Below, in pieces: positions 6,928 through 16,214 of a stretch of 25,164 bases of DNA; the first letter of the stretch is position 1, and each line of letters starts with the position of its first letter. The notes beneath the pieces were generated by a model, which made no database searches, had not been told where the DNA came from, and was given only the letters and a program-made list of their open reading frames with translations. The position numbers were made by a program, and so were the translations under genes. The stretch spans positions 1-25,164 of the forward strand of contig DBBD01000144.1 of NCBI GenBank assembly GCA_002292015.1. Direction: 5' to 3'. The stretch is from Firmicutes bacterium UBA993 (GTDB taxonomy: Bacteria; Bacillota; Dethiobacteria; DTU022).

Positions 6928-9141
6928 ATGCATGATTACGCTGAGATTATCGTTGATCTGATCAGCAATGCGGTCGATCGTTCTTTCCATTACCGGATCC
7001 CCCCTGAGCTTCGGGGAAAAATCTTACCGGGCATGAAAGTAGCGATCCCCTTAGGTCCTCGTCGTTGTGAAGGCTATGTTTTACGATTGCTCAACTCAAC
7101 CGCAATTGATCCGGCTTTGCTGCGAGATATTATTGCTATCAGCGACCCGGACCCGCTGCTTACCAGGGAACAGCTTGTCCTTCTAAGCTGGTTGGCCCAC
7201 CGCTGCTACTGCCGCAAGATTGATGCCTTAAATGCCATGGTGCCGGCCTCTATTCGCCAGGGCCGACACACTCAGAAACCTTACCTTTTCGCTGCGGCAG
7301 CAGGAGCAAGTGTGGAACAGGAAACAATCAAAAAAGCGCCTGCCCAAAAGGGAGCTTTGCAGATGCTCATCATCCGGGGACCGCAGGAGCGTAAAGCACT
7401 TGAAAAAGCCGGAATCACCGGCGCAACCCTGCGTGCTCTCGAGAGAAAAGGTTTAATCGAAAAAAAATATGAACGCCGTAATCCCGTGGATTATCTGCGG
7501 AGAGCGGCCACAACCGTCCCTCTAGATCTTGGCGATGAACAGGCAGCCTGCCTTAAACGGATTGTATCTGCTCTTAACAGCAATAGGCCCAAGCGCTTAC
7601 TGTTGCATGGTGTTACCGCCAGCGGCAAAACAGAAGTATATATGCAGAGTATCAGTAAGTGTTTGGAAAGTGGTAGGAGTGCGCTGATTTTGGTGCCTGA
7701 AATTGCCCTTACTCCCCAGATGATTAGCCACTTTGAAGGCCGGTTTCCCGGCCAGATCGCCGTTTTGCACAGCAGGCTGACTCAGGCTGAGAAAAGCCTT
7801 GAATGGCAGTCGATCAGGGAAGGTGAATCCAGAGTTGTTTTGGGAGCACGTTCCGCTGTGTTTGCCCCTCTTGCCAACTTAGGTCTGATCGTGATCGATG
7901 AAGAACATGAAACAACCTACAAACAGGAAGAAGCCCCTCGTTACCATACCCGCGATGTCGCCTGGTGGCGAGCCCGTTATAATAAGGCAGTCCTGGTTTT
8001 AGGCAGTGCTACCCCTTCACTTGAGAGTTACTACCGGGCGCTGGATGAAAAGGATCAACTGTTGGTGATGACCAATCGGATAACTTCGACACAGTTACCA
8101 CCGGTTACAGTAGTAGATATGCGTCTTGAGCTCAAGGAAAATAACCGCCAAATCTTCAGCCGCCTGTTGCTGACGGAACTGGATAAAGTTTTGGAACAGG
8201 GTGAGCAGGCGCTGCTTTTTATTAACCGCCGTGGATTTGCCGGTTTTGTGCTCTGCCGAGAGTGCGGTTATGTTGTTCGCTGTCCTTCCTGTGACGTATC
8301 TTTAACCCTGCATATTGACCGGCAACTGATGTGTTGCCACTATTGTGGTCACGAGGCTCCTGTACCCCTAACCTGCCCGGAGTGCGGCGGCATCAGGATT
8401 CGCTATTTCAGCGCTGGAACCCAGCGAGTGGAAGATGAAATAAAAAAGCTTTATCCTGAAATAGCATTAATCCGAATGGACAGCGACACAACCAACAGTC
8501 GCCGGGCTCACAGCCAATATTATCAGCGTTTCCGGGAAGGCCGGGCCAGTATCTTGATCGGCACCCAGATGATCGCCAAGGGCTTTGATTTTCCCTCAGT
8601 TACGCTGGTCGGTGTGGTTGCTGCCGATACAACCCTGAACCTTCCCGATTTCAGGGCTCCTGAGCGCACTTTTCAGCTGTTGACCCAGGTTGCAGGCAGA
8701 ACTGCCCGTGGCAAACTCGGAGGCAAAGTGATCATCCAAACTTACCATCCCGGACACTATGCCGTTAAGGCTGCAGCCAGACATGATTATTGTACTTTTT
8801 ATCATGCGGAAATAGAAAACAGGGGGCAATTAGCATATCCGCCTTTTAGCGATTTGCTCCGGTTCCTTTTCAGTGATAATGACGAGCGAAAAGCATTCGA
8901 TGCTGCTAACTGGCTGACCGGGCAGCTGAAGGCAGTTGTCGGCAGTGCCGAGATATTGGGTCCAGCGCCTGCATCGTTATATCGGATCAAAGATCACTAT
9001 CGGGTACAGACCATCGTCAAGGGTAGGCAGCTTAGCGCAATCAGCCCCGCGGTGAAAAAAGTGATCCGGACCTATCACGAGCATAAACCCCCTTATTCGG
9101 TTCGTCTCACGGTGGATTTTAACCCGTTGGTAGTGCTATAA
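6928..9141 (+). CDS. priA: Primosomal protein N' (PriA), replication restart helicase
   Basis: PriA recognises stalled or D-loop forks and reloads the replicative helicase. The 737-residue protein contains an N-terminal DNA-binding domain, a Walker A motif GVTASGKT (228-235), the DEAH-box variant DEEH (324-327), a GSATPSLES motif (359-367), and a zinc-binding module with Cys443, 446, 452, 455, 470, 473, 483 and 486. Helicase motifs GTQMIAKGFDFP and QVAGRTARG follow. Length and order are normal. The ATG at 6928 has only a weak SD (GGCAGGT), 30 bases after coaBC. Confidence 0.96.
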   Translation: MHDYAEIIVDLISNAVDRSFHYRIPPELRGKILPGMKVAIPLGPRRCEGYVLRLLNSTAIDPALLRDIIAISDPDPLLTREQLVLLSWLAHRCYCRKIDALNAMVPASIRQGRHTQKPYLFAAAAGASVEQETIKKAPAQKGALQMLIIRGPQERKALEKAGITGATLRALERKGLIEKKYERRNPVDYLRRAATTVPLDLGDEQAACLKRIVSALNSNRPKRLLLHGVTASGKTEVYMQSISKCLESGRSALILVPEIALTPQMISHFEGRFPGQIAVLHSRLTQAEKSLEWQSIREGESRVVLGARSAVFAPLANLGLIVIDEEHETTYKQEEAPRYHTRDVAWWRARYNKAVLVLGSATPSLESYYRALDEKDQLLVMTNRITSTQLPPVTVVDMRLELKENNRQIFSRLLLTELDKVLEQGEQALLFINRRGFAGFVLCRECGYVVRCPSCDVSLTLHIDRQLMCCHYCGHEAPVPLTCPECGGIRIRYFSAGTQRVEDEIKKLYPEIALIRMDSDTTNSRRAHSQYYQRFREGRASILIGTQMIAKGFDFPSVTLVGVVAADTTLNLPDFRAPERTFQLLTQVAGRTARGKLGGKVIIQTYHPGHYAVKAAARHDYCTFYHAEIENRGQLAYPPFSDLLRFLFSDNDERKAFDAANWLTGQLKAVVGSAEILGPAPASLYRIKDHYRVQTIVKGRQLSAISPAVKKVIRTYHEHKPPYSVRLTVDFNPLVVL

Positions 9142-9163
9142 TTCGGAGCAAGAGGTGGTTTTA

Positions 9164-9640
9164 TTGGCGATCAGAAGAATTTTACGTGATGATCACCCGG
9201 TGTTGCGCCAGAAAACAGCGGAGGTAATAAAAATTAACAGTGGCGTAACCCGGTTGCTCGATGATATGCGTGAAACGATGCGCGATGCCGACGGGGTTGG
9301 TCTGGCTGCCAACCAGGTTGGCGTATCAAAAAGGATATTGATAGCGGCTGATGGTGAAGAAACAATCTACGAACTGATCAACCCTTGTTGCGAAGTTAGC
9401 GAGGGTAACGAGGTGGGAGTGGAAGGTTGTCTCAGCGTTCCCGGCAAACATGGCGAGGTGCCGCGCTCGACCAGAATCGTCGTAGCCGCTGTAAACCGGG
9501 AAGGCCGGAAGATTCGCCTGACAGCTGAAGGGTTATTGGCGCGTATCCTGCAGCATGAGATGGATCACCTGGACGGAATTCTCTTTATCGATAAGGCGTT
9601 GAATCTGCATGAAACCGAAGAGATAAAAAGCGAGGATTAA
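9164..9640 (+). CDS. def: Peptide deformylase
   Basis: Peptide deformylase removes the N-formyl group from new proteins using Fe2+ or a similar metal. The 158-residue protein has all three family motifs: GVGLAANQ (44-51), EGCLS with Cys89 (87-91) and HEMDH (131-135), giving Cys89, His131 and His135 as metal ligands and Glu132 as the catalytic residue. The start is taken as TTG at 9164, giving MAIRRILRDDHPVLRQ, the usual N-terminus, with AGAGGTGG five bases upstream. A GTG at 9155 lies within that SD and is unlikely. fmt follows two bases after the stop, so the formylation and deformylation enzymes are made together. Confidence 0.95.
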   Translation: MAIRRILRDDHPVLRQKTAEVIKINSGVTRLLDDMRETMRDADGVGLAANQVGVSKRILIAADGEETIYELINPCCEVSEGNEVGVEGCLSVPGKHGEVPRSTRIVVAAVNREGRKIRLTAEGLLARILQHEMDHLDGILFIDKALNLHETEEIKSED

Positions 9641-9642
9641 TA

Positions 9643-10614
9643 TTGATCAGCTTAAGACTGCTTTTCATGGGTACCCCGGTGTTTGCCCTCCCAGCCCTTG
9701 ATTTAATTAACAGCTCACCGCACAACATTGCTGCTATAGTCACCCAGCCTGACCGGCTAGCAGGACGAGGAAAGGTTCTTCGCTATTCGGCCGTAAAGCA
9801 GTGGGCCATCGCCCATCGTGTTGAAACTTACCAGCCTGACCAGCTAAATGAAGAAGCTTTTTTAGCCTGGCTTGATAACCTAAAACCTGATTTAATAGTC
9901 ACAGTGGCCTTTGGTCGCCTGCTCCCCGGCCGATTATTGAAAACGCCCCCCCTTGGTTGTGTCAACCTTCACGCTTCACACCTTCCAGCTTATCGTGGGT
10001 CTGCCCCTATCCATCGGGCTGTAATTGAGGGCGCTCCATACAGCGGAGTATCAATCATCGATCTGACGGAGGAGCTGGATGGAGGTGATGTTTATGCTCA
10101 GGAAAAAGAGACGATCTTTCCTGACGATACCGCTGGAACTCTCCATGATCGTCTGGCAGCCGGTGGCGCTGCCCTGTTGTTGAAAACAATTAACGCCCTG
10201 GCCGAAGGTACGGCGGTGAAGACTCCGCAGGATTCTGCCCTGGCCACTTACGCGCCACCTTTGGGTCCTCCGGATGAAATGATTGACTGGAACCTCCATG
10301 CAAGGGAAATTCATAATCGGATTCGTGGTCTGAATCCCTGGCCCGGAGCCTACACTACTTGTAAGGGTAAAAGAGTAAAAGTGTGGAAAAGCGCTTTTAC
10401 AGGTGTTCATGAAGCAGGCGAAAAGATTGCCGCTCCCGGCACCATCCTAGGCTTTGGGGATGGAACGATCGTAGTGGCAACCGGATTGGGCAATCTGACC
10501 TTGATTGAAATGCAGCCAGCCGGCAAGCAACGGATGCAGGCTGCCGCATTTTGCTGCGGTTACCGTTTAGAGCCGGGTGAACGCCTGGGGATTGGTAGCC
10601 CAAGTGTCGGATAA
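9643..10614 (+). CDS. fmt: Methionyl-tRNA formyltransferase
   Basis: Fmt transfers a formyl group from 10-formyl-tetrahydrofolate to Met-tRNA(fMet). The 323-residue protein carries LLFMGTPVFALPAL (6-19), the catalytic set Asn108, His110 and Asp146 in NLHASHLPAYRGSAPI and LTEELDGGDVYAQE, and a C-terminal OB-type domain starting around residue 210 (NRIRGLNPWPGAYT). The start is TTG at 9643, seven bases after GAGG, which lies within the end of def. The C-terminus overlaps the start of rsmB. Confidence 0.95.
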   Translation: MISLRLLFMGTPVFALPALDLINSSPHNIAAIVTQPDRLAGRGKVLRYSAVKQWAIAHRVETYQPDQLNEEAFLAWLDNLKPDLIVTVAFGRLLPGRLLKTPPLGCVNLHASHLPAYRGSAPIHRAVIEGAPYSGVSIIDLTEELDGGDVYAQEKETIFPDDTAGTLHDRLAAGGAALLLKTINALAEGTAVKTPQDSALATYAPPLGPPDEMIDWNLHAREIHNRIRGLNPWPGAYTTCKGKRVKVWKSAFTGVHEAGEKIAAPGTILGFGDGTIVVATGLGNLTLIEMQPAGKQRMQAAAFCCGYRLEPGERLGIGSPSVG

Positions 10615-11977
10615 AAGCAGTAAGATTTACAGTGCCCGTGAGGCAGCATTGAGAGCCCTGGTTAGGTTTGAGCAGGATCGGGCTTACCTCAACCTAGTCC
10701 TGCCGGCCCTTATTAAATCTCTTCCTGATCAGGAAAAATCGTTGGCTACAAAATTAGCCGGCGGTACAATTCAGCGTCTGAACACACTCGACTGGGTTCT
10801 GCAGCTATATTCAAAGCCCGCAATTGATACGTTTACCCCTTGGGTTCGAAACCTCCTGCGGATCAGCGCTTTTCAATTGATCTTCTTAGACAGAGTTCCC
10901 AGTTACGCAGCGGTTAACGAGGCGGTTACTCTTGCCCGTCGCTACGGCCATCGGGGCGTTGCTGGTTTAACCAATGCCCTGTTGCGCAAACTATCAGCCG
11001 AAGCGAAGAATTTGCCCTGGCCTGATCCGGATAGAGATCCCACCAAATATCTTTCTTTACGCTATAGCTACCCTACCTGGTTGATTAGGAGAATCTTTAA
11101 GAGGTATGGTTTTGCCGAAACCGAAAAGTGGTGCCTGGCAAATATAGAAAAACCGCCCCTGACTGTCCGGGTCAACCGTTTGCGCGCAGACCCGGAAGAT
11201 CTGGCAGAAAGACTAAAAACTGAACAGATCGAAGCAGTTCTAAGTCAAACCGTTCCGGCTCTGCTGACTATTAAGTCAGGCGCAAGTAAGTTAGCCTGCA
11301 GCAACTCTTTTAAAGAAGGTACGTTAACCATCCAGGGGTGCAGTTCTGCCCTGGTAGCTCCACTGCTTAGCCCGCAAACGGGAGAAGTAATTATCGATTT
11401 ATGCAGCGCGCCTGGTGGTAAAACCACCCATCTGGCAGAGTTGCAGCAAGATCGGGGTGTGATTTATGCTGTGGAGCTCCATAAAAGCCGCGCCGGCATG
11501 GTAGAAAAAGCCGCTGCCAGGCTTGGGTTGAAAAGCATTGTTCCGATTCAGGCTGACGGACGCGAGATTGGAAACCTGAACCTGCCGGCAGCAGATGCAA
11601 TTTTAGTAGATGCTCCCTGCTCTGGATTAGGGGTAACCCGGCGCCTGCCGGAAATTAAGTGGCGCCGTAGCGAAAAAGATCTGATTATTTTTCAGAAGCT
11701 ACAGCTTGAGCTGCTGGCGTCAGCGGCCGGACAACTTAGCCTTGGTGGCAGGCTCTTATACTCAGTCTGCACTACTGAGCCGGAGGAGACTGTTCAGGTT
11801 GCAGAGGCCTTCCTCGCCGCTCATCCGCATTTTCTGCCCCAGCCGCTTTTCCCGCTGTTGCCCCAACCGCTCCAGCCGCTATTTAGCGGTTCAAGGACCC
11901 TTACCTTTCTGCCGCACCGACATAACCTCGATGGCTTTTTTATTGCCTTGTGGCAAAAAACTAGCCGGCAATTATAG
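10604..11977 (+). CDS. rsmB: 16S rRNA (cytosine-967-C5)-methyltransferase RsmB
   Basis: RsmB methylates C967 (Escherichia coli numbering) of 16S rRNA with S-adenosylmethionine. With the GTG start at 10604 the protein has 457 residues: a NusB-like N-terminal domain (about 1-140, with SAREAALRAL and the VPSYAAVNEAVTLAR helix), then the methyltransferase domain with CSAPGGKT (267-274), DAPCSGLG with Cys339, and SVCTTEPEE with nucleophile-type Cys389. The start is uncertain. GTG at 10577 and TTG at 10592 are in frame, and none of the three has a strong SD, so translation may depend on coupling to fmt, which it overlaps by 11 bases. In Bacillus subtilis rlmN follows; here it does not. Confidence 0.92.
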   Translation: MSDKSSKIYSAREAALRALVRFEQDRAYLNLVLPALIKSLPDQEKSLATKLAGGTIQRLNTLDWVLQLYSKPAIDTFTPWVRNLLRISAFQLIFLDRVPSYAAVNEAVTLARRYGHRGVAGLTNALLRKLSAEAKNLPWPDPDRDPTKYLSLRYSYPTWLIRRIFKRYGFAETEKWCLANIEKPPLTVRVNRLRADPEDLAERLKTEQIEAVLSQTVPALLTIKSGASKLACSNSFKEGTLTIQGCSSALVAPLLSPQTGEVIIDLCSAPGGKTTHLAELQQDRGVIYAVELHKSRAGMVEKAAARLGLKSIVPIQADGREIGNLNLPAADAILVDAPCSGLGVTRRLPEIKWRRSEKDLIIFQKLQLELLASAAGQLSLGGRLLYSVCTTEPEETVQVAEAFLAAHPHFLPQPLFPLLPQPLQPLFSGSRTLTFLPHRHNLDGFFIALWQKTSRQL

Positions 11978-12112
11978 AATTATGGGCGGCATAGATAAGT
12001 CTCTTCCCTTTCTGAACCGGGTGTTCAAAAAGTTAATTGTAAAAAATGACCGTTTGTAAGTATGTATAATAGCCGGAATCGGGGGGCAATCACAGAGGAA
12101 ACGAAGGGTATA

Positions 12113-12141
12113 TTGCTCGAAGGCTACCACTTTGCTATACT
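12113..12141 (+). promoter_or_regulatory. Promoter for prpC-prkC
   Basis: TTGCTC (12113-12118), a 17-base spacer and TATACT (12136-12141) form the core. A TG one base before the -10 box (TGCTATACT) makes it an extended -10 promoter. The predicted transcript start near 12148 leaves about 35 bases before the prpC start. This lets the phosphatase and kinase be expressed separately from the upstream block. Confidence 0.6.
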
Positions 12142-12183
12142 GAACATTAAGCAAACCTTTATAAACAAGTGGAGGCTGATTAA

Positions 12184-12933
12184 TTGCAGGCAGTAGCGCT
12201 AACCAACCAGGGGCTGGAACGCTCGCGCAACGAGGATAGCTGCTTCGCTGCATCAAACGGTGAAAACGCTTTGCTGGTTGTAGCTGATGGCATGGGCGGT
12301 CACCGGGCCGGTCACATTGCCAGTTGCTTAGTAGTCAAAGAGGCGGAGCATGCCTGGCTAAAACTGGGGACATGCATTGCCAAGGCAGGCAAGGAAAACC
12401 GGAAAGCGATTGAAGAGCTTATCTTAGAAGCAAATAGGCTAATCATTGAAGAAGCAGATAAAAACCTCTCCCAAAAAGGGATGGGGACTACGGTTACTGC
12501 AGCCCTGCTTTGCGGGCGTAACTTGATTATCGGCCATGTCGGGGATAGTCGTGCTTATAAAATTACTGATAATAAAATAACGCTAATAACCAGGGATCAC
12601 TCTTTGCCCGAACACCTTATTGAATCGGGCCAAATCACTAAGGAGGAAGCCCGTTTTCACCCCCAACGCCACATTCTGACCAGGGCCCTGGGTATTTCTG
12701 TAAAGCTGACAGTTGATTATTTTGAAGAGCAGGTTAATGAAGATTCGACAATTTTGCTTTGCACAGATGGTTTGACCAATATGGTGCAGGATGAAGAAAT
12801 TCTCGCTATTGCGAATCAATACAGCGACCCACGGCAACTGGCAAAAACGCTGATTGATCGGGCTAACGAGCACGGCGGATTAGATAATATAACCGTTGTG
12901 ATCGCGTCCGGTATTGGAGGTCAACAGGCTTAA
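12184..12933 (+). CDS. prpC: PP2C-family Ser/Thr protein phosphatase
   Basis: A 249-residue metal-dependent phosphatase that reverses phosphorylation by the adjacent kinase. The PP2C motifs occur in order: SRNEDS with Asp18, VADGMGGH with Asp35, GMGTTVTAAL (99-108), GHVGDSRAYKI (117-127), TRDHSLPEHLIESGQIT, HILTRALG, CTDGL with Asp195, and GLDNITVV with Asp234. These Asp residues bind the two Mn2+ or Mg2+ ions. The start is TTG at 12184, eight bases after GGAGG. The stop TAA shares its last base with the prkC ATG (TAATG), so production of the pair is probably coupled. Confidence 0.95.
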   Translation: MQAVALTNQGLERSRNEDSCFAASNGENALLVVADGMGGHRAGHIASCLVVKEAEHAWLKLGTCIAKAGKENRKAIEELILEANRLIIEEADKNLSQKGMGTTVTAALLCGRNLIIGHVGDSRAYKITDNKITLITRDHSLPEHLIESGQITKEEARFHPQRHILTRALGISVKLTVDYFEEQVNEDSTILLCTDGLTNMVQDEEILAIANQYSDPRQLAKTLIDRANEHGGLDNITVVIASGIGGQQA

Positions 12934-14570
12934 TGGTCGGAAAGACAATAGCTGAACGTTATGAGATTATCGAAAAGATAGCCGAGGGCGGAATGGCCCG
13001 AGTCTATCGCGGACGCGATTTGTTACTAAAGAGAATAGTTGCCATCAAAGTGCTGAAAGACCAGATGACTGGTGATGCAGCCTTCGTCCGCCGTTTTGAA
13101 CGGGAAGCGCAGTCAGCAGCGGCCCTTTCGCACCCTAACATCGTCAACATTTACGATGTGGGGGAAGAAGAGGGCACCTACTTTATGATAATGGAATATG
13201 TTGAAGGATTTAACTTAAAACAGTACATCCGGAAAAAAGGCCGGCTTCCCGCCGAAGAGGCTGTATCCATCGCCTGCCAGATTGCTGAAGCTCTTGAGAA
13301 AGCTCATAGCGCCGGGGTAGTGCATCGTGATATTAAACCGCAGAACATTCTTTTTTCCAGCAATGGAGAGATCAAAGTTACCGATTTTGGTATTGCTATT
13401 GCCGGAGACGGGGTTACTGTAACCGTTGGCGATGAGATAATCGGTACGGTGCAGTATATTTCTCCGGAACAGGCAAAGGGCGAACTAGCTGATAAAAAGT
13501 CAGATCTTTATTCCCTGGGGGTTGTACTCTACGAAATGGTAACCGGCAAAGTGCCCTTTGACGGAGAAAGCCCTGTTGCCGTGGCGATGAAACATATTCA
13601 GGATAAAATTGTACCTCCGCGTGTTTTGACTGAAGATCTGCCGGGAGCTTTGGAGCAGGTCATCATGAAGGCGGTAGAAAAGGATAAGGCTAATCGGTAT
13701 GAGAGTGCTATAGAAATTCTTGAAGATCTACAACATGCCGGGGGAAGCCGACTGCCTCTCAGCAGTGGTAGGCGAAACCCTGTTTCATTAAACAAGGACG
13801 AAGAATTTGATGAAATCAAGCGACCGGTTACCTCTGCTACGAATCGCCGTAATTTTAGCGTAACCCCAAAGATCAGGCGTAACTGGGCCAAACTGCTGCT
13901 TGCAATTTTCCTTTTGCTTTTATTGGTAACTATTGGCAGCCACATTCTTAGCAGTTATATATTAGTGCCTGAAGTGGTGATCCCTACAGTCAAAGACCTG
14001 GGCCAGGGTGATGCTGTGCAGATCCTGAGAGAAGCAGGGCTGGTGCCCAATGAGGAAATATATTTCATCTACGACGAGACAACTCTTGTTGGTAATGTTG
14101 TCAAAACCGAGCCACCTGAGGGACGCGTAGTACGAGAAAACCGCATGGTTGATCTTTATGTCAGCAAGGGGCCAGAATTTATTATAGCGCCCGATTTGTA
14201 CGGGCGCACCGAGATGGAGGCTCGGGTTATATTACGTGATCTGGACCTGAAAATGAGTGTAGTTCGCGAATATAATGAAGAGATCCCCGAAGGGGTTATA
14301 TACCGCCAGATTCCCAGCAAAGCTTTTCGCATATCGCGTGGCGAAGAGGTGGTTGTATACGTTAGCCAGGGTCGCGGCCCATTCAGAATTGCCGATTTGA
14401 TCGGTTACTCCGAAGCGGGTGCAATTGAATACCTGGAAGAAAATGATCTGAGACCCCGTGTTCGCTATAGATTTACAATTGGTTCTGCGGGGCATGTTGT
14501 AGAACAGTTTCCGGAACCCGGTGAGGAAGTTGTACCCGGACAGTTTGTCGACATAATTGTTGGCGAGTAA
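12933..14570 (+). CDS. prkC: PASTA-domain Ser/Thr protein kinase PrkC
   Basis: A Hanks-type membrane kinase that senses cell-wall material. The 545-residue protein has a cytoplasmic kinase domain with the glycine-rich loop AEGGMARVY (17-25), Lys39 (AIKVL), HRDIKPQN (131-138, catalytic Asp133), DFG (151-153), and GTVQYISPEQA. The activation loop carries Thr162, Thr164 and Thr172 as candidate autophosphorylation sites. A charged juxtamembrane stretch (about 270-317) leads to one membrane helix (319-340). Three outside PASTA repeats follow, at about 347-413, 414-480 and 481-545, and bind muropeptides or lipid II in relatives. Known partners in Bacillus include RsgA/CpgA, encoded next here, and translation factors. 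It overlaps prpC by one base. Confidence 0.95.
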   Translation: MVGKTIAERYEIIEKIAEGGMARVYRGRDLLLKRIVAIKVLKDQMTGDAAFVRRFEREAQSAAALSHPNIVNIYDVGEEEGTYFMIMEYVEGFNLKQYIRKKGRLPAEEAVSIACQIAEALEKAHSAGVVHRDIKPQNILFSSNGEIKVTDFGIAIAGDGVTVTVGDEIIGTVQYISPEQAKGELADKKSDLYSLGVVLYEMVTGKVPFDGESPVAVAMKHIQDKIVPPRVLTEDLPGALEQVIMKAVEKDKANRYESAIEILEDLQHAGGSRLPLSSGRRNPVSLNKDEEFDEIKRPVTSATNRRNFSVTPKIRRNWAKLLLAIFLLLLLVTIGSHILSSYILVPEVVIPTVKDLGQGDAVQILREAGLVPNEEIYFIYDETTLVGNVVKTEPPEGRVVRENRMVDLYVSKGPEFIIAPDLYGRTEMEARVILRDLDLKMSVVREYNEEIPEGVIYRQIPSKAFRISRGEEVVVYVSQGRGPFRIADLIGYSEAGAIEYLEENDLRPRVRYRFTIGSAGHVVEQFPEPGEEVVPGQFVDIIVGE

Positions 14571-14581
14571 GGAGGGCGTTG

Positions 14582-15487
14582 TTGGTCAAAGGGACAATTG
14601 CCAGAGCCGCCGGTGGTTTTTTTACCGTCTACACCAAAACGGGGGAAATCTACCAGTGTCGGGCTCGCGGTAATCTTAAAAGAGATAACCAGTCACTGAT
14701 GGTAGGCGACCGGGTTATGTTTATTCCTCCCCTTGACCTTACTGAACTTGAAAACAATGTGAGTTTGGCCGAAGGCATTATCGAAGAGCTGCTTCCCCGC
14801 ACCAATATCCTTAACCGTCCTGCCGTTGCTAATATCGACCAACTGGTAGTTGTAATGTCACTCAAGCAGCCTTCTTGTGACTGGCAATTGGCGAGCCGTT
14901 TACTGGTAGGAGCTGAAAAAGAGGGGTTGCATGCTTTGCTCTGTCTGAACAAAGTTGATTTGGTTGAAGTTGGTGAACTGGCTGAAATTGAAAAGCTGCT
15001 CCATCCATTTCCTTACGACATTCTCCTCAGCAGTGCCATCAGTAGCCGGGGGTTGAGCAGCCTGGTTGACAGGCTAAAAGGTAAATGTTCTGTATTTGCC
15101 GGGCCGTCCGGTGCGGGAAAATCGTCACTCTTAAATGCCCTGCAGCCAGGTCTGACCCTTAAAACCGGGTCGGTGAGTGCTAAGATCAAGCGGGGTAAGC
15201 ATACAACTCGTCAGGCCGAACTTTTATCACTGGACTTTGGCGGTTCGGTTGTTGACACACCGGGATTTACCCGTCTTGCGCTTGCCGATCTAAAACCGGG
15301 GGACTTAGCGACTCTTTTTCCTGAATTTAGAGAATATTCCAGGGGGTGTGATTTTCGGGATTGCCGGCACCTTACTGAGCCACGCTGTGCCATCAGGCAG
15401 CGCATTGGCGATCAGATCAATCCACTTCGCTATGAACATTACCGCTTTTTCATGGACGAGCTAACCAAAAGGCAGGAGGTTTACTAA
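14582..15487 (+). CDS. rsgA: Ribosome small subunit-dependent GTPase RsgA
   Basis: RsgA is a circularly permuted GTPase that checks late 30S subunit maturation. The 301-residue protein has an N-terminal OB fold, then the permuted order NKVD (G4, 123-126), GPSGAGKS (G1, 174-181), and DTPGF (G3, 225-229), and a zinc site with Cys256, Cys261, His263 and Cys269 (GCDFRDCRHLTEPRC). Two TTG codons are adjacent, at 14579 and 14582. The SD GGAGGG ends at 14576, only two bases from the first, so 14582 is preferred. In Bacillus the orthologue (CpgA) is phosphorylated by PrkC and dephosphorylated by PrpC, which fits the gene order. Confidence 0.95.
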   Translation: MVKGTIARAAGGFFTVYTKTGEIYQCRARGNLKRDNQSLMVGDRVMFIPPLDLTELENNVSLAEGIIEELLPRTNILNRPAVANIDQLVVVMSLKQPSCDWQLASRLLVGAEKEGLHALLCLNKVDLVEVGELAEIEKLLHPFPYDILLSSAISSRGLSSLVDRLKGKCSVFAGPSGAGKSSLLNALQPGLTLKTGSVSAKIKRGKHTTRQAELLSLDFGGSVVDTPGFTRLALADLKPGDLATLFPEFREYSRGCDFRDCRHLTEPRCAIRQRIGDQINPLRYEHYRFFMDELTKRQEVY

Positions 15488-15489
15488 AG

Positions 15490-16140
15490 ATGACGGTAAA
15501 AGTAGCCCCTTCTTTGTTATCAGCTGATTTCGGTAATTTACGTGAAGAGGTAAAGAGGGTTGAAGAACACGGTGCAGACTGGATTCATTTTGATGTGATG
15601 GATGGCAGCTTTGTTCCGGCCATTACGGTCGGGCCGGTTGTTGCTGCTTGGTTGCGCCCGCACACCAACCTTTTTATGGATGCCCATCTGATGATCAGTG
15701 AACCGGAAAACCAGGTTGAACTTTTTGCCAAAGCCGGAATAGATTTGATCACTGTGCAGACCGAAGCAGCCGTTCACCTCGACCGGTTATTGCGTAAGAT
15801 TAAATCCACCAATGTCATGGCTGGAGTTGCCCTAAATCCGGCAACGCCTGCTACCGCTTTGGAATACGTTTGGCCCCTGCTTGACCTGGTGCTGGTGATG
15901 AGTGTAAACCCCGGTGTTGGAGGACAGGCTTTCATCCCTGAAATGCTGCCGAAGATTTCCTATTGTGCCGAACAGATTAAATCGCGGAAACTAAAAACCG
16001 AGTTGCAAGTCGATGGTGGGGTAAATCGCGAAACTGCGCCGGCTATTGTTAAAGCCGGCGCAACGGTGTTGGTTGCCGGATCTGCCATTTTTGCTGCGCC
16101 CGATGGCATGGCACTGATTAACGAACTGAAGCGCTTATAA
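15490..16140 (+). CDS. rpe: Ribulose-phosphate 3-epimerase
   Basis: Rpe interconverts ribulose 5-phosphate and xylulose 5-phosphate. The 216-residue TIM barrel shows VAPSLLSADF (5-14), HFDVMDG (33-39, catalytic-type Asp35), DAHLMI with His66, SVNPGVGGQAF, and QVDGGVN with the second catalytic Asp. An AGGAGG-type SD lies about nine bases before the ATG. It follows rsgA by two bases. Ribulose 5-phosphate is a substrate of RibBA encoded downstream, but rpe-rsgA pairing is also common without rib genes, so no special link is required. Confidence 0.95.
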   Translation: MTVKVAPSLLSADFGNLREEVKRVEEHGADWIHFDVMDGSFVPAITVGPVVAAWLRPHTNLFMDAHLMISEPENQVELFAKAGIDLITVQTEAAVHLDRLLRKIKSTNVMAGVALNPATPATALEYVWPLLDLVLVMSVNPGVGGQAFIPEMLPKISYCAEQIKSRKLKTELQVDGGVNRETAPAIVKAGATVLVAGSAIFAAPDGMALINELKRL

Positions 16141-16185
16141 ATACTCTGAGCATATTAGAGATAAATTGCCTAGAGCCCATATTGC

Positions 16186-16214
16186 TTTACCTGAGGCTGA
16201 TATGACGATATAAT
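16186..16214 (+). promoter_or_regulatory. Promoter for the rib operon
   Basis: TTTACC (16186-16191), a 17-base spacer and a perfect TATAAT (16209-16214) form a sigma-A-type promoter. The expected start near 16221 leaves a leader of about 36 bases before ribD, too short for an FMN riboswitch. The 116-base gap from rpe also lacks FMN-riboswitch consensus segments by eye. Confidence 0.65.

Noticed and set aside
10577..10603. A GTG at 10577 as the rsmB start
   Set aside because: It would extend the overlap with fmt to 38 bases with residues unlike the family N-terminus; 10604 is preferred, although neither has a strong SD.
12065..12070. A perfect TATAAT upstream of prpC as a second promoter
   Set aside because: No acceptable -35 box lies 16-18 bases upstream (the nearest TTGTAA is 22 bases away), and there is no TGn extension. 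The TTGCTC/TATACT pair downstream is better.
16141..16185. Short inverted repeats after rpe as an intrinsic terminator
   Set aside because: Arms of only four bases and no T-run.
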